A stretch of 64,000 nucleotides of DNA from Lewinellaceae bacterium (GCA_016708875.1 JADJFA010000027.1:9763-73762), one strand, 5' to 3'. Counted from the first letter of the stretch, positions 48,746-59,338 are shown. Program-made: numbers and translations. The notes: generated by a model not told the origin, from the sequence alone.

Positions 48746-49608
48746 ATGAAAAACTTACCCACCCTTTTACTGCTGCTTATATTTTCAAGTAGCCTACTGG
48801 CTCAGAACCCTTGAAAAATCGGGTTACGTCCAGATTGGTTCTTTTGCTGACAAAAAAACCATCAAACCCGGGTTTTTGGCGACAAAGTGAACGTGCGGAT
48901 CGCACCTAATAAAGATGCGCAAGTGGTGACTCAACTGCTGGCTGGAGAACCGGTCACCATCCTTTCATCAGCTTCCGAGCAATTCACCCAAAATGGCTGG
49001 ACTACCAATTGGGTGAAAATTGGATTTGAAAAAAATGGCAAACGGCAGGATGGATATGTTTGGGGTGGTGTTTTGGGATTCCATGCCTTACAAGCAGGCG
49101 ATGTGTCCTTTGTATATGCTGTGGTAAAAAAAGAGGGAAATGAAACAGAGGGGTCAGAGAAGTACAGGGTAGAGATTCGAGCGATCCGTCAACAGCAAAT
49201 CATTTCCTCCGTGACGACAACCATAGGCATAGGCGCTGGCTACGACACCGAAGCGGCTCTGTATGGCAATTTAGGAATGAAAGCATACCAGAACGTCATT
49301 CGGCTGGATTTTCCTTTGGCGCATGTGGTTACAATCAATATGAGGTTTGTTGTTTGTGGGATGGCACTAAACTGCTGATGTTGCCTGCTTTGAGTTCGGT
49401 ATCCGAGGCCGGACTCTTCAGCTACTCCAAAAACTACCTGTTTCCGAAGTCCAAAGATGGTATGGCGGAGGTTTTACTTTTCCAGGTGGAACAGACGGAA
49501 GGTATGATTGAAGATGGTAATTATAGCTATACCCAGCGCCTTCGCCAGATGATTTGGAATGGAAAGGTTTGGGAAAAAACTAAAAGTGAGGACGATGGGG
49601 AGCATTAA
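48746..49608 (+). CDS. Exported protein with SH3-like domain (frame breaks)
   Basis: Signal peptide MKNLPTLLLLLIFSSSLLAQ, then, after a break near 48810, a bacterial SH3 domain: GDKVNVRIAPNKDAQVVTQL, LAGEPVTIL, NWVKIGFEKNGKRQDGYVWG. The C-terminal part (YRVEIRAIRQQQIISSVTTT; after a break near 49350 WDGTKLLMLPALSSVSEAGL) is beta-rich without known family. SH3b domains in exported bacterial proteins often bind peptidoglycan; that is inference here. About 287 codons. Confidence 0.72.
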
Positions 49609-49670
49609 CGGAAACATGATTATTTCCGATATTCGATTACATGATTTCCGATTTCCGAATAGTCAATTAT

Positions 49671-52600
49671 ATGATAACACCCAAACAAATAGCAGTCCTT
49701 GCCCGCCAATATTACGGCCTTGACGTTTCCGTCAAGCCCTTGCCGGGCGAAATCGACTTGAATTTTCAGGTCAAAACAGCTGCAGGTGCGGCTTATAATT
49801 TAAAAATTGCGAATCCAAAGGAAACCCGGGCCAACCTGGAATTTCAACATGATTTGATCCGACATCTTTCCACCTCGGGCCTGGGCTTTGAAGTCCCGAC
49901 GATCATTCCTGCGCTCGACGGAAATCAAATGACTGCCATCACGTTGCCCGACGGTTCCCAGCGATTTCTGCGCCTTTTTTCCTGGATTGAGGGTCGTTGT
50001 GTCGCTGAAGTGAATCCCCATTCGCCAGCATTACTCGAACGCGTGGGTGCAATGTGCGGCAAACTTTCCCTGGCATTGAGCAATTTCGAGCACCCTGCAG
50101 CCCATCGCTTTATCAAGTGGGATATAGCTCAAGCATCCTGGACACGCGATCATTTGCAGCAAATCATCGGGGCAGACAAACAATCGTTAGCGGCATACTT
50201 TTTCAACTATTTGAAGAGCAAGCGCTTCCACTATTCCCTTCTTTGCGAAAAAGTGTCATCTACAACGATGCCAACGATTACAACGTATTGGTGAATCATG
50301 ACTTGGACGATCCAGCGGTACCCGGTGTCATCGATTTTGGCGACGCTGTTTATTCCAATACCATTAATGAATTGGCCATCGCCGCAGCCTACCTGGCCAT
50401 GGACAAGCCTGACCCACTTGAAGCAATTGCGCAACTGACCAAAGGATTTCACGGCGCTTTTCCGTTATCTGAAAAAGAGGCGGAGGCGTTGTTCCCGCTC
50501 ATTGGCGCCAGGTTGCTGATCAGTGTGACCTGCTCCGCCATCAATATCTCCGAAAACCCTGAAAACCAGTATTTGCAAATCAGCGATCGCTCAGCCTGGG
50601 CGTTGATGGAAAAAATGCGTGCCATTTCCCCAGCCTTCGCTCACGCAACGATCCGACATGCGTGTGGTTGGGAGCCGTGCCCTACCAACACTGCCTTCCG
50701 GCATTGGATAACGTTAAACCAAAAAAATATCAGTGATATCGTACCTGTCGATCTAGGCCAAGCTTATTGGCTCGACTTAAGTGTCGGCAGTGCCGATTTG
50801 GGCAACTACGCCGACATCGAAAACGCCACAAAACTACATCGCAACATATCGGAGGTCATGGGTGGCCGGGTAGGTATCAGCCGTTACGATGAAGTACGCC
50901 TTTTTATACCACCGATGCCTACGAAGTACGCGGCAACAACGGCCCGGAATGGCGAACGGTACACATTGGACTCGACATTTTTACGCCGCCTGGTGTTGAC
51001 GTATCAGCGCCGATTGATGGTATTGTGCACAGTTTTCAGGACAACGCCCAGGATCGCGATTATGGCCCAACCATCATCCTGGAACACCGGGTATCTGACG
51101 CCTTGACGTTTTATACCTTGTATGGCCACCTGACACGTACGTCGCTGGATGGGCTTAAAGTTGGGCAACCGATCCTTGCCGGGCAAGCCTTCTGCCAAAT
51201 CGGGCCCATGCCGGAAAATGGCAACTGGTCGCCGCATCTGCATTTCCAGGTCATACTCGATATACTTGGGAAGGCAGGAGATTATCCTGGTGTCGCTTTC
51301 CCCCAGCAACGCGATATCTGGAAAAGCATTTGCCCTGATCCCTGGTTACTGATCACAGGCCGCTATTCGCCGCCACTATCCGAGGAACCCGTAACGGATA
51401 TCTTGGGCTTTCGCCAACAACATTTAGGTAAAAACCTGAGTGTGTCGTACCAACAACCGCTCACGATGCTGCGCGGCTGGCGACAATACCTGTTTGACCA
51501 TCATGGGCGCCGGTATTTGGATACCGTCAATAATGTGGCGCATGTGGGCCATGAACACCCGCGCGTGGTGCTGGCCGGGCAACGGCAAATGGCTGTTTTG
51601 AACACCAATACGCGTTATTTGCACGACAATATTGTACACTTTACAGAAGCGCTGTTGACGACATTTCCGGCCGAACTTGAAGTAGCTTTTTGGTCAACAG
51701 TGGAAGTGAGGCCAATGAATTGGCGATGCGCCTGGCTAAAAACTACACCGGGCAAAGGACATGATCGTTGTTGAAGTCGGGTACCATGGCAATACCCAGG
51801 GTTGTGTCGATATCAGTTCCTACAAGTTTGATGGGCCTGGTGGTAAAGGTCGGCCGCCTTTTGTTCATGTAACACCGATCCCTGATTCGTTTCGGGGTAT
51901 GTATAGAGGGAATACCCTGGAGACAGGGATTCAATACGCAGGGCATGTCAGCGCTGCCGTTGATACCATCAAGCAGGAAGGCCGCAAACCGGCGGCGTTT
52001 ATTTGTGAATCCGTGATAAGCTGTGGCGGACAAGTAACATTACCCCCAGGTTATTTGGCCCAAGCCGCAAAAGCTGTTCGCGCCGAAGGCGGCCTGTTGA
52101 TTGCGGACGAAGTGCAAACCGGGTGCGGGCGGCATGGTCAGTTTTTTTGGGCATTTGAGGAACACGGGGTTGTGCCGGATATTGTTACGATTGGCAAACC
52201 GATCGGAAACGGTCATCCGCTCGGCGTAGTGGTTACCACCAGGGCTATTGCGGATGCATTTGCCAACGGGATGGAGTATTTCAATACCTTTGGCGGCAAT
52301 CCGGTATCCTGTGCCATCGGGTTGGAAGTTTTGCGTGTCATTCTGGATGAGCAGCTGCAACAAAATGCATTGGAGGTTGGGCAGTACCTGACCAGGCATC
52401 TCAAAGACCTGGCAACTCAATTCCCCATTATTGGCGATGTACGTGGCGCCGGATTGTTTCTGGGCATTGAACTGATAAACGATACTGAAACGCTTGAGCC
52501 AGCAGCATTACAAACGTCGTACCTCGCCAATCGGATGCGGGAACTGGGCGTCCTGATGGGGACTGACGGGCCGCACCACAATGTACTTAAAATAAAACCG

Positions 52601-52693
52601 CCCATGGTTTTCAGCAAAAAGGATGCTGATTTTTTAAAAGAAACGTTGGAAAATGTGTTGCGCGCTGATTTCACGAAACCCGGAGCACGTTAA
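49671..52693 (+). CDS. Three-domain fusion: APH-like kinase, M23 peptidase-like domain, class III aminotransferase (frame breaks)
   Basis: About 1007 codons in three parts. (1) APH/hydroxylysine-kinase-like domain, nt 49671-50700: NLKIANPKETRANLEFQHDL, VIYNDANDYNVLVNHDL (catalytic loop) and GVIDFGDAVYSNTINELAIA (metal site). (2) M23-type domain, nt 50890-51360: HIGLDIFTPP, VDVSAPIDGIV, TLYGHLT and SPHLHFQV, a complete set of zinc ligands. (3) PLP class III aminotransferase, nt 51430-52693: NVAHVGHEHPRVV, LVNSGSEANELAMRLAKNYT, LIADEVQTGCGRHGQFFW, TIGKPIGNGHPLGVV with the PLP Lys, and NTFGGNPVSCAIGLEVL. The third part resembles the phospho-lyases acting on phosphorylated amino alcohols, which would suit a fused kinase. 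Breaks lie near 50200, 50895 and 51690-51765. Confidence 0.85.
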
Positions 52694-52714
52694 GCCCTAC
52701 CTTCGAGCCTTATT

Positions 52715-53766
52715 ATGGAAAAGGAAAAATACTCGCTGCCTTGCGCCAGGTGCGCGACCCTCAAACCGGGCAGGATATAGTGTCCGTTGGCATGGTTCAA
52801 AACCTTGAAATTGACGGTAATAACATCAATTTCAAACTACTGATTCCTTCCTTGCAAATGCAAGGGAAGGCAGAGCTCAATTTTGCTTGTATCGGCGCCA
52901 TTTTGGAAATATATCCTGGCGCTCAGGTGAATGCCCACTTCATGGCGCGCACCCCCGACAGCCAGCAACCTGTTGGTAGTTTACCCCATATCAAAAATAT
53001 TATTGCTGTGGCATCCGGCAAAGGCGGCGTGGGGAAGAGCACCATTGCGGTCAATTTAGCACTCGGGCTCAAACAATTGGGCGCACGAGTTGGCCTACTG
53101 GATGCGGATGTCTACGGTCCAAGTATTCCAACCATGCTCGGTTTGGTCGGCGAGCGTCCAAAAGTACGCGACGTGACGGGTGTGCCTAAAATGTTGCCGT
53201 TGGAAGCTTACGGCATCCCAACCATCAGCATCGGATTTATCATTGAACCCGAGCAAGCAGTGGTACTGCGCGGCCCAAGGTTGGCGGCTATCATTAAACA
53301 ATTCGTGAACGACGTGCTTTGGCCCGAGCTCGATTTTTTGGTTGTAGACCTGCCACCAGGCACTGGAGACGTTCAATTAACGCTGGTACAAACGGTGCCG
53401 GTCACGGGTGTCGTTGGTGACCACCCCTCAGGAAGTTGCGCTGGCAGATGCTATCAAAGCCATGAATATGTTCATGCTGGAAGCAATCAATGTACCCATC
53501 CTGGGTGTTGTAGAGAACATGGCTTGGTTTACACCAGCCGAACGCCTGATAATAAATACTTTATATTCGGACAAGGTGGAGGTAAAAAACTGGCAAAAGA
53601 GAGCCATTCAGTCCTCTTGGGGCAAATCCCTATTGTTCAAAGTATCCGCGAAGGCGGCGATACCGGGAAACCTGCGATCCTGCAAAACAACAATCCTTTG
53701 GTAGCGGAGTCTTTTTTAGAAGTGGCTAAAAATGTATTGCGTCAGGTGGGCGTGCTTCAAAGTTAG
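52715..53766 (+). CDS. mrp: Mrp/NBP35-family iron-sulfur carrier ATPase (frame breaks)
   Basis: P-loop ATPase of the Mrp/ApbC type that carries or delivers Fe-S clusters. A MIP18-like N-terminal domain (ALRQVRDPQTGQDIVSVGMV) precedes IKNIIAVASGKGGVGKSTIA (deviant Walker A), VGLLDADVYGPSIPTMLG, LVVDLPPGTGDVQLTLVQTV and QIPIVQSIREGGDTGKP. MEKEKILAALRQ at 52715 needs one more A in the A5 run. Between 53410 and 53540 two indels hide VTTPQEVALADAIKAMNMFM and VPILGVVENMAWFTP. About 350 codons; starts 22 bases after the fusion gene. Confidence 0.92.
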
Positions 53767-53804
53767 ACAGGGTTTATCGTCGACGCAAAGTGGTTGGGAA
53801 AATT

Positions 53805-53879
53805 GAAAAACTGCAAAGCCTTGATTTACAAGAGGCTTTCAACATTTCAACCTTCTCAACCATTCAACTTTCAGTACAA
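53805..53879. repeat. TTCAAC-rich dispersed element, copy 2, abutting the degP stop
   Basis: Same word order as the element at 45236. On the minus strand the sequence right after the degP stop reads TTGTACTGAAAGTTGAATGG and continues with TTGAGAAGG, TTGAAATG and TTGAAAG, i.e. 8-10-bp units each holding TGA. Confidence 0.7.
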
Positions 53880-55310
53880 TTACCCTTTCTTTTTAAACCT
53901 GTACGAATACAAATCCGGCTCCCCTTCGTAGTAACCGTCTAAAGTAAGGGCGTTGTAAACGTTTTTAATGGCTTCAATGGCCTCCGCAGCAGTGGTGATT
54001 CGATTGCCATTGACGCTGCTAATGATAAAACCTGGCTGCATATTCGTATCATAGACTACACTACCCCTACGCACACTGACGACGATGGAACCTTGCAGGC
54101 GGAGTTTCCGCCTTTCTTCTTTGCTCAGGTCCCGCAAAACAAATCCTAGTTCATCTTCTAATTCATCCCCGCGTACCAGATTTACACCTGTTGAGTTATT
54201 GCTGTCTTTTAACAAACGCGGTTGCGGTATTTTTTTCCACTTCTCAATATTCCAGGCTGACGGTTTCACCGGGGCGGAAGCGGCCGACATATTCCTGCAA
54301 TTCGGACGTGCTGCGCACTTTAGAGCTATTGACGCTGATGATAACATCGCCGATTTCCAGCTGGGCGTCGGCGGCAGCGCCATCCTTAAATACACGGTTG
54401 ATGAGTGCCCCTTCGCCATTCGGAAGCTCCATGTCCTTAGCGGTTTCGGCGTCCAGGTCCTGAATACTTACGCCGAGAAATGCCCTTTGTATCACTCCAA
54501 ACTCGCGAAGATCCCGGATGATTTTTTGAACCAGATTGGATGGAACAGCAAAAATAACCTTCGTAACTGCCTGACTCTGTTATAATAGCTGTATTGACGC
54601 CAATTAATTCACCCATGGTATTCACCAGTGCGCAACCGCTATTGCCTGGATTGACAGCAGCATGCGTTTGGATAAAAGATTCAATACTTGCTCCACCACC
54701 AAGGCTATTGATGTTTCTGCCTTTGGCACTCACAATACCCGCTGTCACGGTGCTTTCTAAATTAAATGGGTTCCCCACCGCAAGCACCCACTCGCCGACG
54801 CGTACCGGAGTCGCTATTGCCAAAAACAAGGAATGGCAAATCTTCTTCCTCAATCTTTAGCAAAGCAATATCAGTGGTGGCGTCCGAACCAACCAGTACT
54901 GCTTTGTATTCCCTTTTGTCTGCCAGTGTCACCTTGATGTCCGTACTTCGATCCACCACGTGGTGGTTGGTGACGACATATCCGTCAGGTGACAGTATTA
55001 CTCCAGAGCCCGAAGACCCTGTCATAGAGCCGCCACTAAAAAGTCCACCGCCTGATTCCAGCAAAGCACGGATATTGACGACTGCCGGTGTCGCAACCTC
55101 TGCAGATTCGATAAAATTTGTAGGTGCTGCGGAGTGAAAACTGTTATTCGAACGGGAATTGAATAACTTATCCACCAACCCGGCATACCGGGATTCGCCA
55201 TCTTGTGCAGACCAAACCACCCGCTTGTGGGCCATGAACTGACTGTATAAAAAGACGGAAAGTAAAGAACTCGCCACACAGACGAGTGAGAGCCAGAGGT
55301 ATTTTCTCAT
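53880..55310 (-). CDS. degP: Do-family periplasmic serine protease DegP/DegQ (HtrA), frame breaks
   Basis: Periplasmic quality-control protease. MRKYLWLSLVCVASSLLSVF is a signal/anchor. Catalytic triad: His in YVVTNHHVVDRSTDI, Asp in TTDIALLKIEEED, Ser in AAVNPGNSGCALVNTMGELI (usual GNSGGAL has Gly where Cys is read here). One PDZ domain is clear (AFLGVSIQDLDAETAKDMEL, DVIISVNSSKVRSTSELQEY) and a second is partial (FIISSVNGNRITTAAEAIEA). Frame changes lie near 54810, 54570 and 54240. About 477 codons. Confidence 0.9.
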
Positions 55311-55482
55311 ATGTGTCATTTACCGTTTATGCCATTTGCCATTGTGAAAATATTCCAAGCATTGCAATGCGCGTCAACTTTCCACCTCCCACAACGCTCC
55401 AAAAGGGCGCTTTATTCTTAATAGGACATTCATCGACGGAATTGGTTGCAGAAATTTACAAAAATCAGGCCGAAGGACACGC

Positions 55483-55490
55483 TACTTTTG
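55483..55490 (+). promoter_or_regulatory. -7 box TACTTTTG of dapF
   Basis: Exact TAnnTTTG, 39 bases before the dapF ATG, in the divergent gap with degP. Confidence 0.55.
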
Positions 55491-55529
55491 CAGCTGAAAG
55501 GAGCACCTTCCTAAAAGGATTCAGCAAAA

Positions 55530-56342
55530 ATGAAATTTTATAAATACCAAGGCGCCGGAAATGATTTTGTAATGGTAGACCAGCGCACGGAACAATGGAT
55601 TACCCGTGCCGACACCGAACGAATTGAAAGGCTTTGCGACCGCCGGTTTGGAATCGGCGGCGATGGCCTGATCTTGTTGCAAAACTTGCCCGGATACGAT
55701 TTTGAGATGATCTACTTCAACTCGGATGGGCGTGAAAGCAGCATGTGTGGCAATGGCGGCAGGTGCATTGCTGCATTTGCAAAAAGATCTTGGCATCATC
55801 GATTCCCATGCCCGCTTCTTAGCCATCGACGGGGAACATGAAGCCACCATTTCAAAAAAAACCAACAACAAGGAAGTTTGGGTAGAGTTAAAAATGAGTG
55901 ATGTCCAGCATGTTGCGTGTCAGGAAAATGCCTACGTCCTAAACACAGGTTCGCCACACTATGTCAGATTTGAAAAACAAGTCGACAACATGGATATGGA
56001 AGCCGAAGGCAAGGCCGTTCGCTATTCCGACCAATTTAAAAAAGAAGGGATCAATGTCAATCTGGCAGTGTTATCGGAAAGGGATAACCACCAACATCAC
56101 CTTCAAATCAGGACCTATGAACGCGGCGTAGAAGCAGAAACATTGGCCTCGGAACTGGTGTAACCGCTGCTGCCATTGCTACCTACTTACAGCAAAAATG
56201 GACACCCGGAGATTACGAGCTGCCTGTTCAGGCAAAAGGAGGAAGCCTTTCAGTTCGATATCGCGCTCAGAATGATGGTTCTTTTTCCAATATCTGGCTT
56301 TGTGGGCCGGCGGCTTTTGTGTTTGAAGGAGCGGTGGATTGA
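55530..56342 (+). CDS. dapF: Diaminopimelate epimerase (frame breaks)
   Basis: Interconverts LL- and meso-diaminopimelate for lysine and peptidoglycan. MKFYKYQGAGNDFVMVDQRT, DRRFGIGGDGLILL, and MIYFNSDGRESSMCGNGGRC with the first catalytic Cys. After a shift near 55780: LNTGSPHYVRF, INVNLAV and TYERGVEAETLA, where GCCTCGGAACTGG lacks one G; restoring it gives ACGTGVTAAAIATYL with the second catalytic Cys. The end WLCGPAAFVFEGAVD stops at 56340-56342. About 271 codons. A TTG/TGA-rich array begins on the next base. Confidence 0.93.
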
Positions 56343-56448
56343 TTTTGTTGTTGATTTGATTTGTTGTTGATTTGTTGATTTGAGGTGCGGACGCTTTTTG
56401 GTGTAGAAAGACCAAGCGTCTGCCTCAAATCAACAAATCAACAACAAA
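56343..56448. repeat. Long hairpin of TTGATTTG-type units between convergent genes
   Basis: Left arm 56360-56402 (TTTGTTGTTGATTTGTTGAT then TTGAGGTGCGGACGCTTTTT) pairs with right arm 56411-56448 over about 38 bases with a few bulges; loop GTGTAGAAAG. It starts at the restored dapF stop, and 16 bases separate it from the opposite gene. Probable bidirectional terminator. Confidence 0.85.
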
Positions 56449-56463
56449 TAATCTCAATGGCAC

Positions 56464-56961
56464 TCAAAGCAATCGGTCGGCTTTTATTTCATTACTAACA
56501 TGTCCTGCCCGATCCCGTATTTTGATATAATAAAAGAGGGTGTCGTACAAAAAGTCGTCGGGCACCAAATCACAAGCGAGTGGAATTCCTTCAGGTGTGA
56601 CAAAAATCCAACAACTGGTGGGTACCAGGATCGAAATTTCACCAGAAATACCATTGCTAGCGCCTTGGGGCTCTACATAAGGCAGTTGGTATTCAAATTT
56701 AGGGAATGAATCGCGGTCATCGCGAACAAAAACACTGGCCGTTGGATCGGTTTTGGGATAACCCAAGTCACCATCACCATCTGTATAGGTAAAATAAATG
56801 CTTACGCTATCACCTTGTGTTCCTTGTTGCAAGACATTTTTCGAAAGGGCCAAAAATTCAATCACAGGCTCTTTAGAATAATCAGGCGGTTTCACGCAAA
56901 ATTGTGCGACAGTGATGGCAAACAAAGTAATAACAAATGTGGGAACGAACAATCTTTTCAT
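56464..56961 (-). CDS. Hypothetical exported protein, possible lipoprotein
   Basis: Intact 165-residue protein. MKRLFVPTFVITLFAITVAQ followed by FCVKPPDYSKEP gives a signal peptide with a Cys just after it. The body is Asp-rich (FTYTDGDGDLGYPKTDPTAS, VRDDRDSFPKF, DLVPDDFLYDTLFYYIKIRD); TDGDGDLG resembles a calcium-binding loop seen in many Bacteroidota surface lipoproteins. No named family. The start was set at the second ATG, 19 bases after a -7 box. Confidence 0.72.
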   Translation of the reverse strand: MKRLFVPTFVITLFAITVAQFCVKPPDYSKEPVIEFLALSKNVLQQGTQGDSVSIYFTYTDGDGDLGYPKTDPTASVFVRDDRDSFPKFEYQLPYVEPQGASNGISGEISILVPTSCWIFVTPEGIPLACDLVPDDFLYDTLFYYIKIRDRAGHVSNEIKADRLL

Positions 56962-56980
56962 GAAGTGCAAGTAGTTTGTT

Positions 56981-56988
56981 CAAAAGTA
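56981..56988 (-). promoter_or_regulatory. -7 box TACTTTTG of the Asp-rich exported protein
   Basis: TAnnTTTG on the minus strand, 19 bases upstream of the ATG at 56961. Confidence 0.55.
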
Positions 56989-57001
56989 CGACAGAATAAT
57001 A

Positions 57002-57838
57002 ATGCAAACACCGCAACGGGAAGAAATATTGCGCTTACTGGCTGATTTGACCGCTTCTAGCTTCGAGGCGGTGGCGGCCCTTGTTTATGAATACCAACGA
57101 TCCTACAACCCTTTGTACGCCAAATACATAGAATTGTTAGGGGCGCATCGCATACGCCCCTTTATGCCTATTTCGTTTTTCAAAACCCACGATATTCGGA
57201 GTGGTGATTGGCAGCCTGATACCTTTTTTAATAGCAGTGGTACCACGGGACAAATACCATCGACCCACCAGGTACGCGACCTGCCCTTATACCTGAGTAT
57301 GCACGGCGTGGGTTTTCGCGCGCTTATGGAGATCCTGCTGAATGGTGTTTTCTAGCGTTGCTCCCCAATTATCTGGAACGCGGTCATTCATCACTAGTGC
57401 CGCTAGGCCAACCATTTTATTCAGTTGTCGCCTTTGCAGAAAGTGGTTTTTCACACGATTTTGAAAAGCTTACGCAACCTTCGGACTTGCCAATCGAAAG
57501 GGTACAAGACCATTTTGCTCGGCGTAAGCTTTGCCTTACTTGATTTTGCTGAACAATTTCCGATGGATCTGTCTGGTATTACCATCATGGAAACAGGCGG
57601 TATGAAAGGGCAACGGCGGGAGTTGACCAGGACTGAATTGCACGAAAGTTTGCAGCAGTCCTTTGGCGTACCAGCCATTCACTCGGAATACGGTATGACA
57701 GAACTTTTCTCCCAAGCTTACGCCCAGGGTGGTTCTATATTTGCACCCAGTGCGACCATGCGGGTTGTGGCGACAGAAATTAACGACCCATTTTGCCCGG
57801 TAGCCCCCGGACGGACTGGCGTATTAATTGACCGTTGA
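57002..57838 (+). CDS. LuxE-like acyl-protein synthetase/acyltransferase, C-terminus cut by a heptamer array (frame breaks)
   Basis: Adenylate-forming-like enzyme related to LuxE. Motifs: FMPISFFKTHDIRSGDW, TFFNSSGTTGQIPSTHQV (nucleotide loop), after a break near 57355 LALLPNYLERGHSSLVPLG, then after another near 57490 ILLGVSFALLDFAEQFPMDL, ITIMETGGMKGQRRELTRTE and HSEYGMTELFSQAYAQGG. The text reaches PVAPGRTGVLI and then enters TTGACCG repeats, which supply the stop. Relatives continue for about 45 residues from GRTGV, so the 3' end seems lost. Adjacent to hutI. Substrate unknown. Confidence 0.78.
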
Positions 57839-57984
57839 CCGTTGACCGTTGACCGTTGACCGTTGACCGTTGACCGTTGACCGTTGACCGTTGACCGTTG
57901 ACCGTTGACCGTTGACCGTTGACGGTTGACCGTTGACCGTTGACCGTTGAGACCGTGCGACCGCTGACCGTTGACCGTTGACCG
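57828..57984 (+). repeat. Heptanucleotide array (TTGACCG)n
   Basis: About seventeen tandem TTGACCG units (one TTGACGG) from 57828 to 57949, then degenerate units to 57984. Each unit carries TGA on the + strand. It replaces the expected end of the LuxE-like gene. Inverted CCGTCAA units at 58068-58099, just upstream of hutI, could pair with it. Confidence 0.93.
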
Positions 57985-58067
57985 CGTAAAAAAATGGTCG
58001 TGTTTGATTTTTAAATTTTTCTGATCTTTTTTCATTTTTTTTCATAAAATCAAGCGCCTCAAGGCCG

Positions 58068-58100
58068 TAGGCCGTCAACCGTCCGCCGTCAACCGTCAAA
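58068..58100 (-). repeat. Inverted CCGTCAA units upstream of hutI
   Basis: CCGTCAA, CCGTCCG, CCGTCAA, CCGTCAA in tandem, complementary to the TTGACGG/TTGACCG words of the array at 57828. They end three bases before the hutI ATG. Confidence 0.7.
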
Positions 58101-58102
58101 TC

Positions 58103-59338
58103 ATGTCCTCTTTACTCATACGCAATATTCGCACTTTTAGTACAGGCAGAAACTTCGGCGCAGCCTGGTGAAGGGAGCCGAAATGGCCAAGATCCCATGT
58201 ATTGATAATGCTTATTTATTGGCAGAAAATGGCCGTATTACAGCTTTTGGCCCGATGGCGGACTGCCCGGCGCGTGCCGATCAGGTATTGGATGCAACGG
58301 ACCGAATGGTATTCCCCAGTTGGTGCGATTCCCATACCCATATCGTTTTGCGGCTACACGCGAGGAAGAGTTTGTGGATCGGATCAAAGGCCTTTCTTAT
58401 GAAGAAATTGCGCAGCGCGGTGGGGGTATTTTGAACTCCGCAAGAAAGTTGCAGCTCGCCAGTGAAGAGGATTTGTTCCAGGGGGCATGGCAACGGCTCC
58501 AGGAAGTGATTGATTTGGGCACAGGCGCGATTGAAATAAAAAGTGGGTACGGGCTGACACTTGACAGCGAGATAAAAATGCTGCGGGTTATCCGACGGAT
58601 AAAGAAGCAAGCTCGATTCCTGTGAAAGCAACTTTTTAGGCGCCCATGCCATACCATTGGAGTATAAGGAGCGGAGAAGCGATTATATCAAGCTCATTAT
58701 CAATGAGATGCTTCCAAAAGTGGCGGGCGAAGGATTAGCGGACTACTGCGATGTTTTTTGCGACAAAGGTTTTTTTACGCCTGAAGAGACTGACCAGATA
58801 TTACAAGCAGGTTGGAAATACGGTTTGAAACCAAAAATCACGCCAACGAACTCGGTATTACCGGCGGGGTTCAAGTAGGTGTAGCCAACCAGGCCATTTC
58901 AGTGGATCACCTGGAGCAAACCAGCGACATTGAAATTGAAGTTTTAAAAACAGTACAACCATGCCGACTTTGCTACCCTCCTGTGCTTTTTTTCTAGGCA
59001 TCCCCTACCCTGCTGCCAGGCAAATGATCGATGCCGGACTGCCTGTGTACCTGGCTTCGGATTTCAACCCAGGGTCTTCCCATCCGGTAATATGCCGTTC
59101 GTAATTTCACCTCGCCTGCATCCGAATGAAGCTGCTCCCGGAGGAAGCGATCAATGCGGCCACCCTCAACGGGGCATGTGCCATGGAGCTGGAGCAAGAC
59201 CTGGGAACAATTGCTGTCGGCAAAATGGCAAATCTGTTTATTTCCAAACCAATGATGTCGCTCGCATTACTTCCTTACCGTTTTGGCAGCAACCTTGTGG
59301 AAACGGTGGTACTCAGCGGGAAGCCGGTGGCGAAGTGA
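58103..59338 (+). CDS. hutI: Imidazolonepropionase (frame breaks)
   Basis: Amidohydrolase of histidine degradation that opens 4-imidazolone-5-propanoate to N-formimino-glutamate. MSSLLIRNIRTFSTG, AENGRITAFGPM, metal ligands in PSWCDSHTHIVF, then YEEIAQRGGGILNSARKLQL, AIEIKSGYGLTLDSEIKMLR, YCDVFCDKGFFTPEET, HANELG (His), SVDHLEQT, and LPVYLASDFNPGSSPSGNMP. Breaks lie near 58165, 58345, 58625, 58840, 58950 and 59105. The span of 412 codons is the family length. No other hut gene is in the window. Confidence 0.92.

Noticed and set aside
57828..57984. CRISPR array
   Set aside because: Units are contiguous 7-mers without spacers and no cas gene is present. The same applies to the arrays at 5208, 20310, 23594 and 29587.
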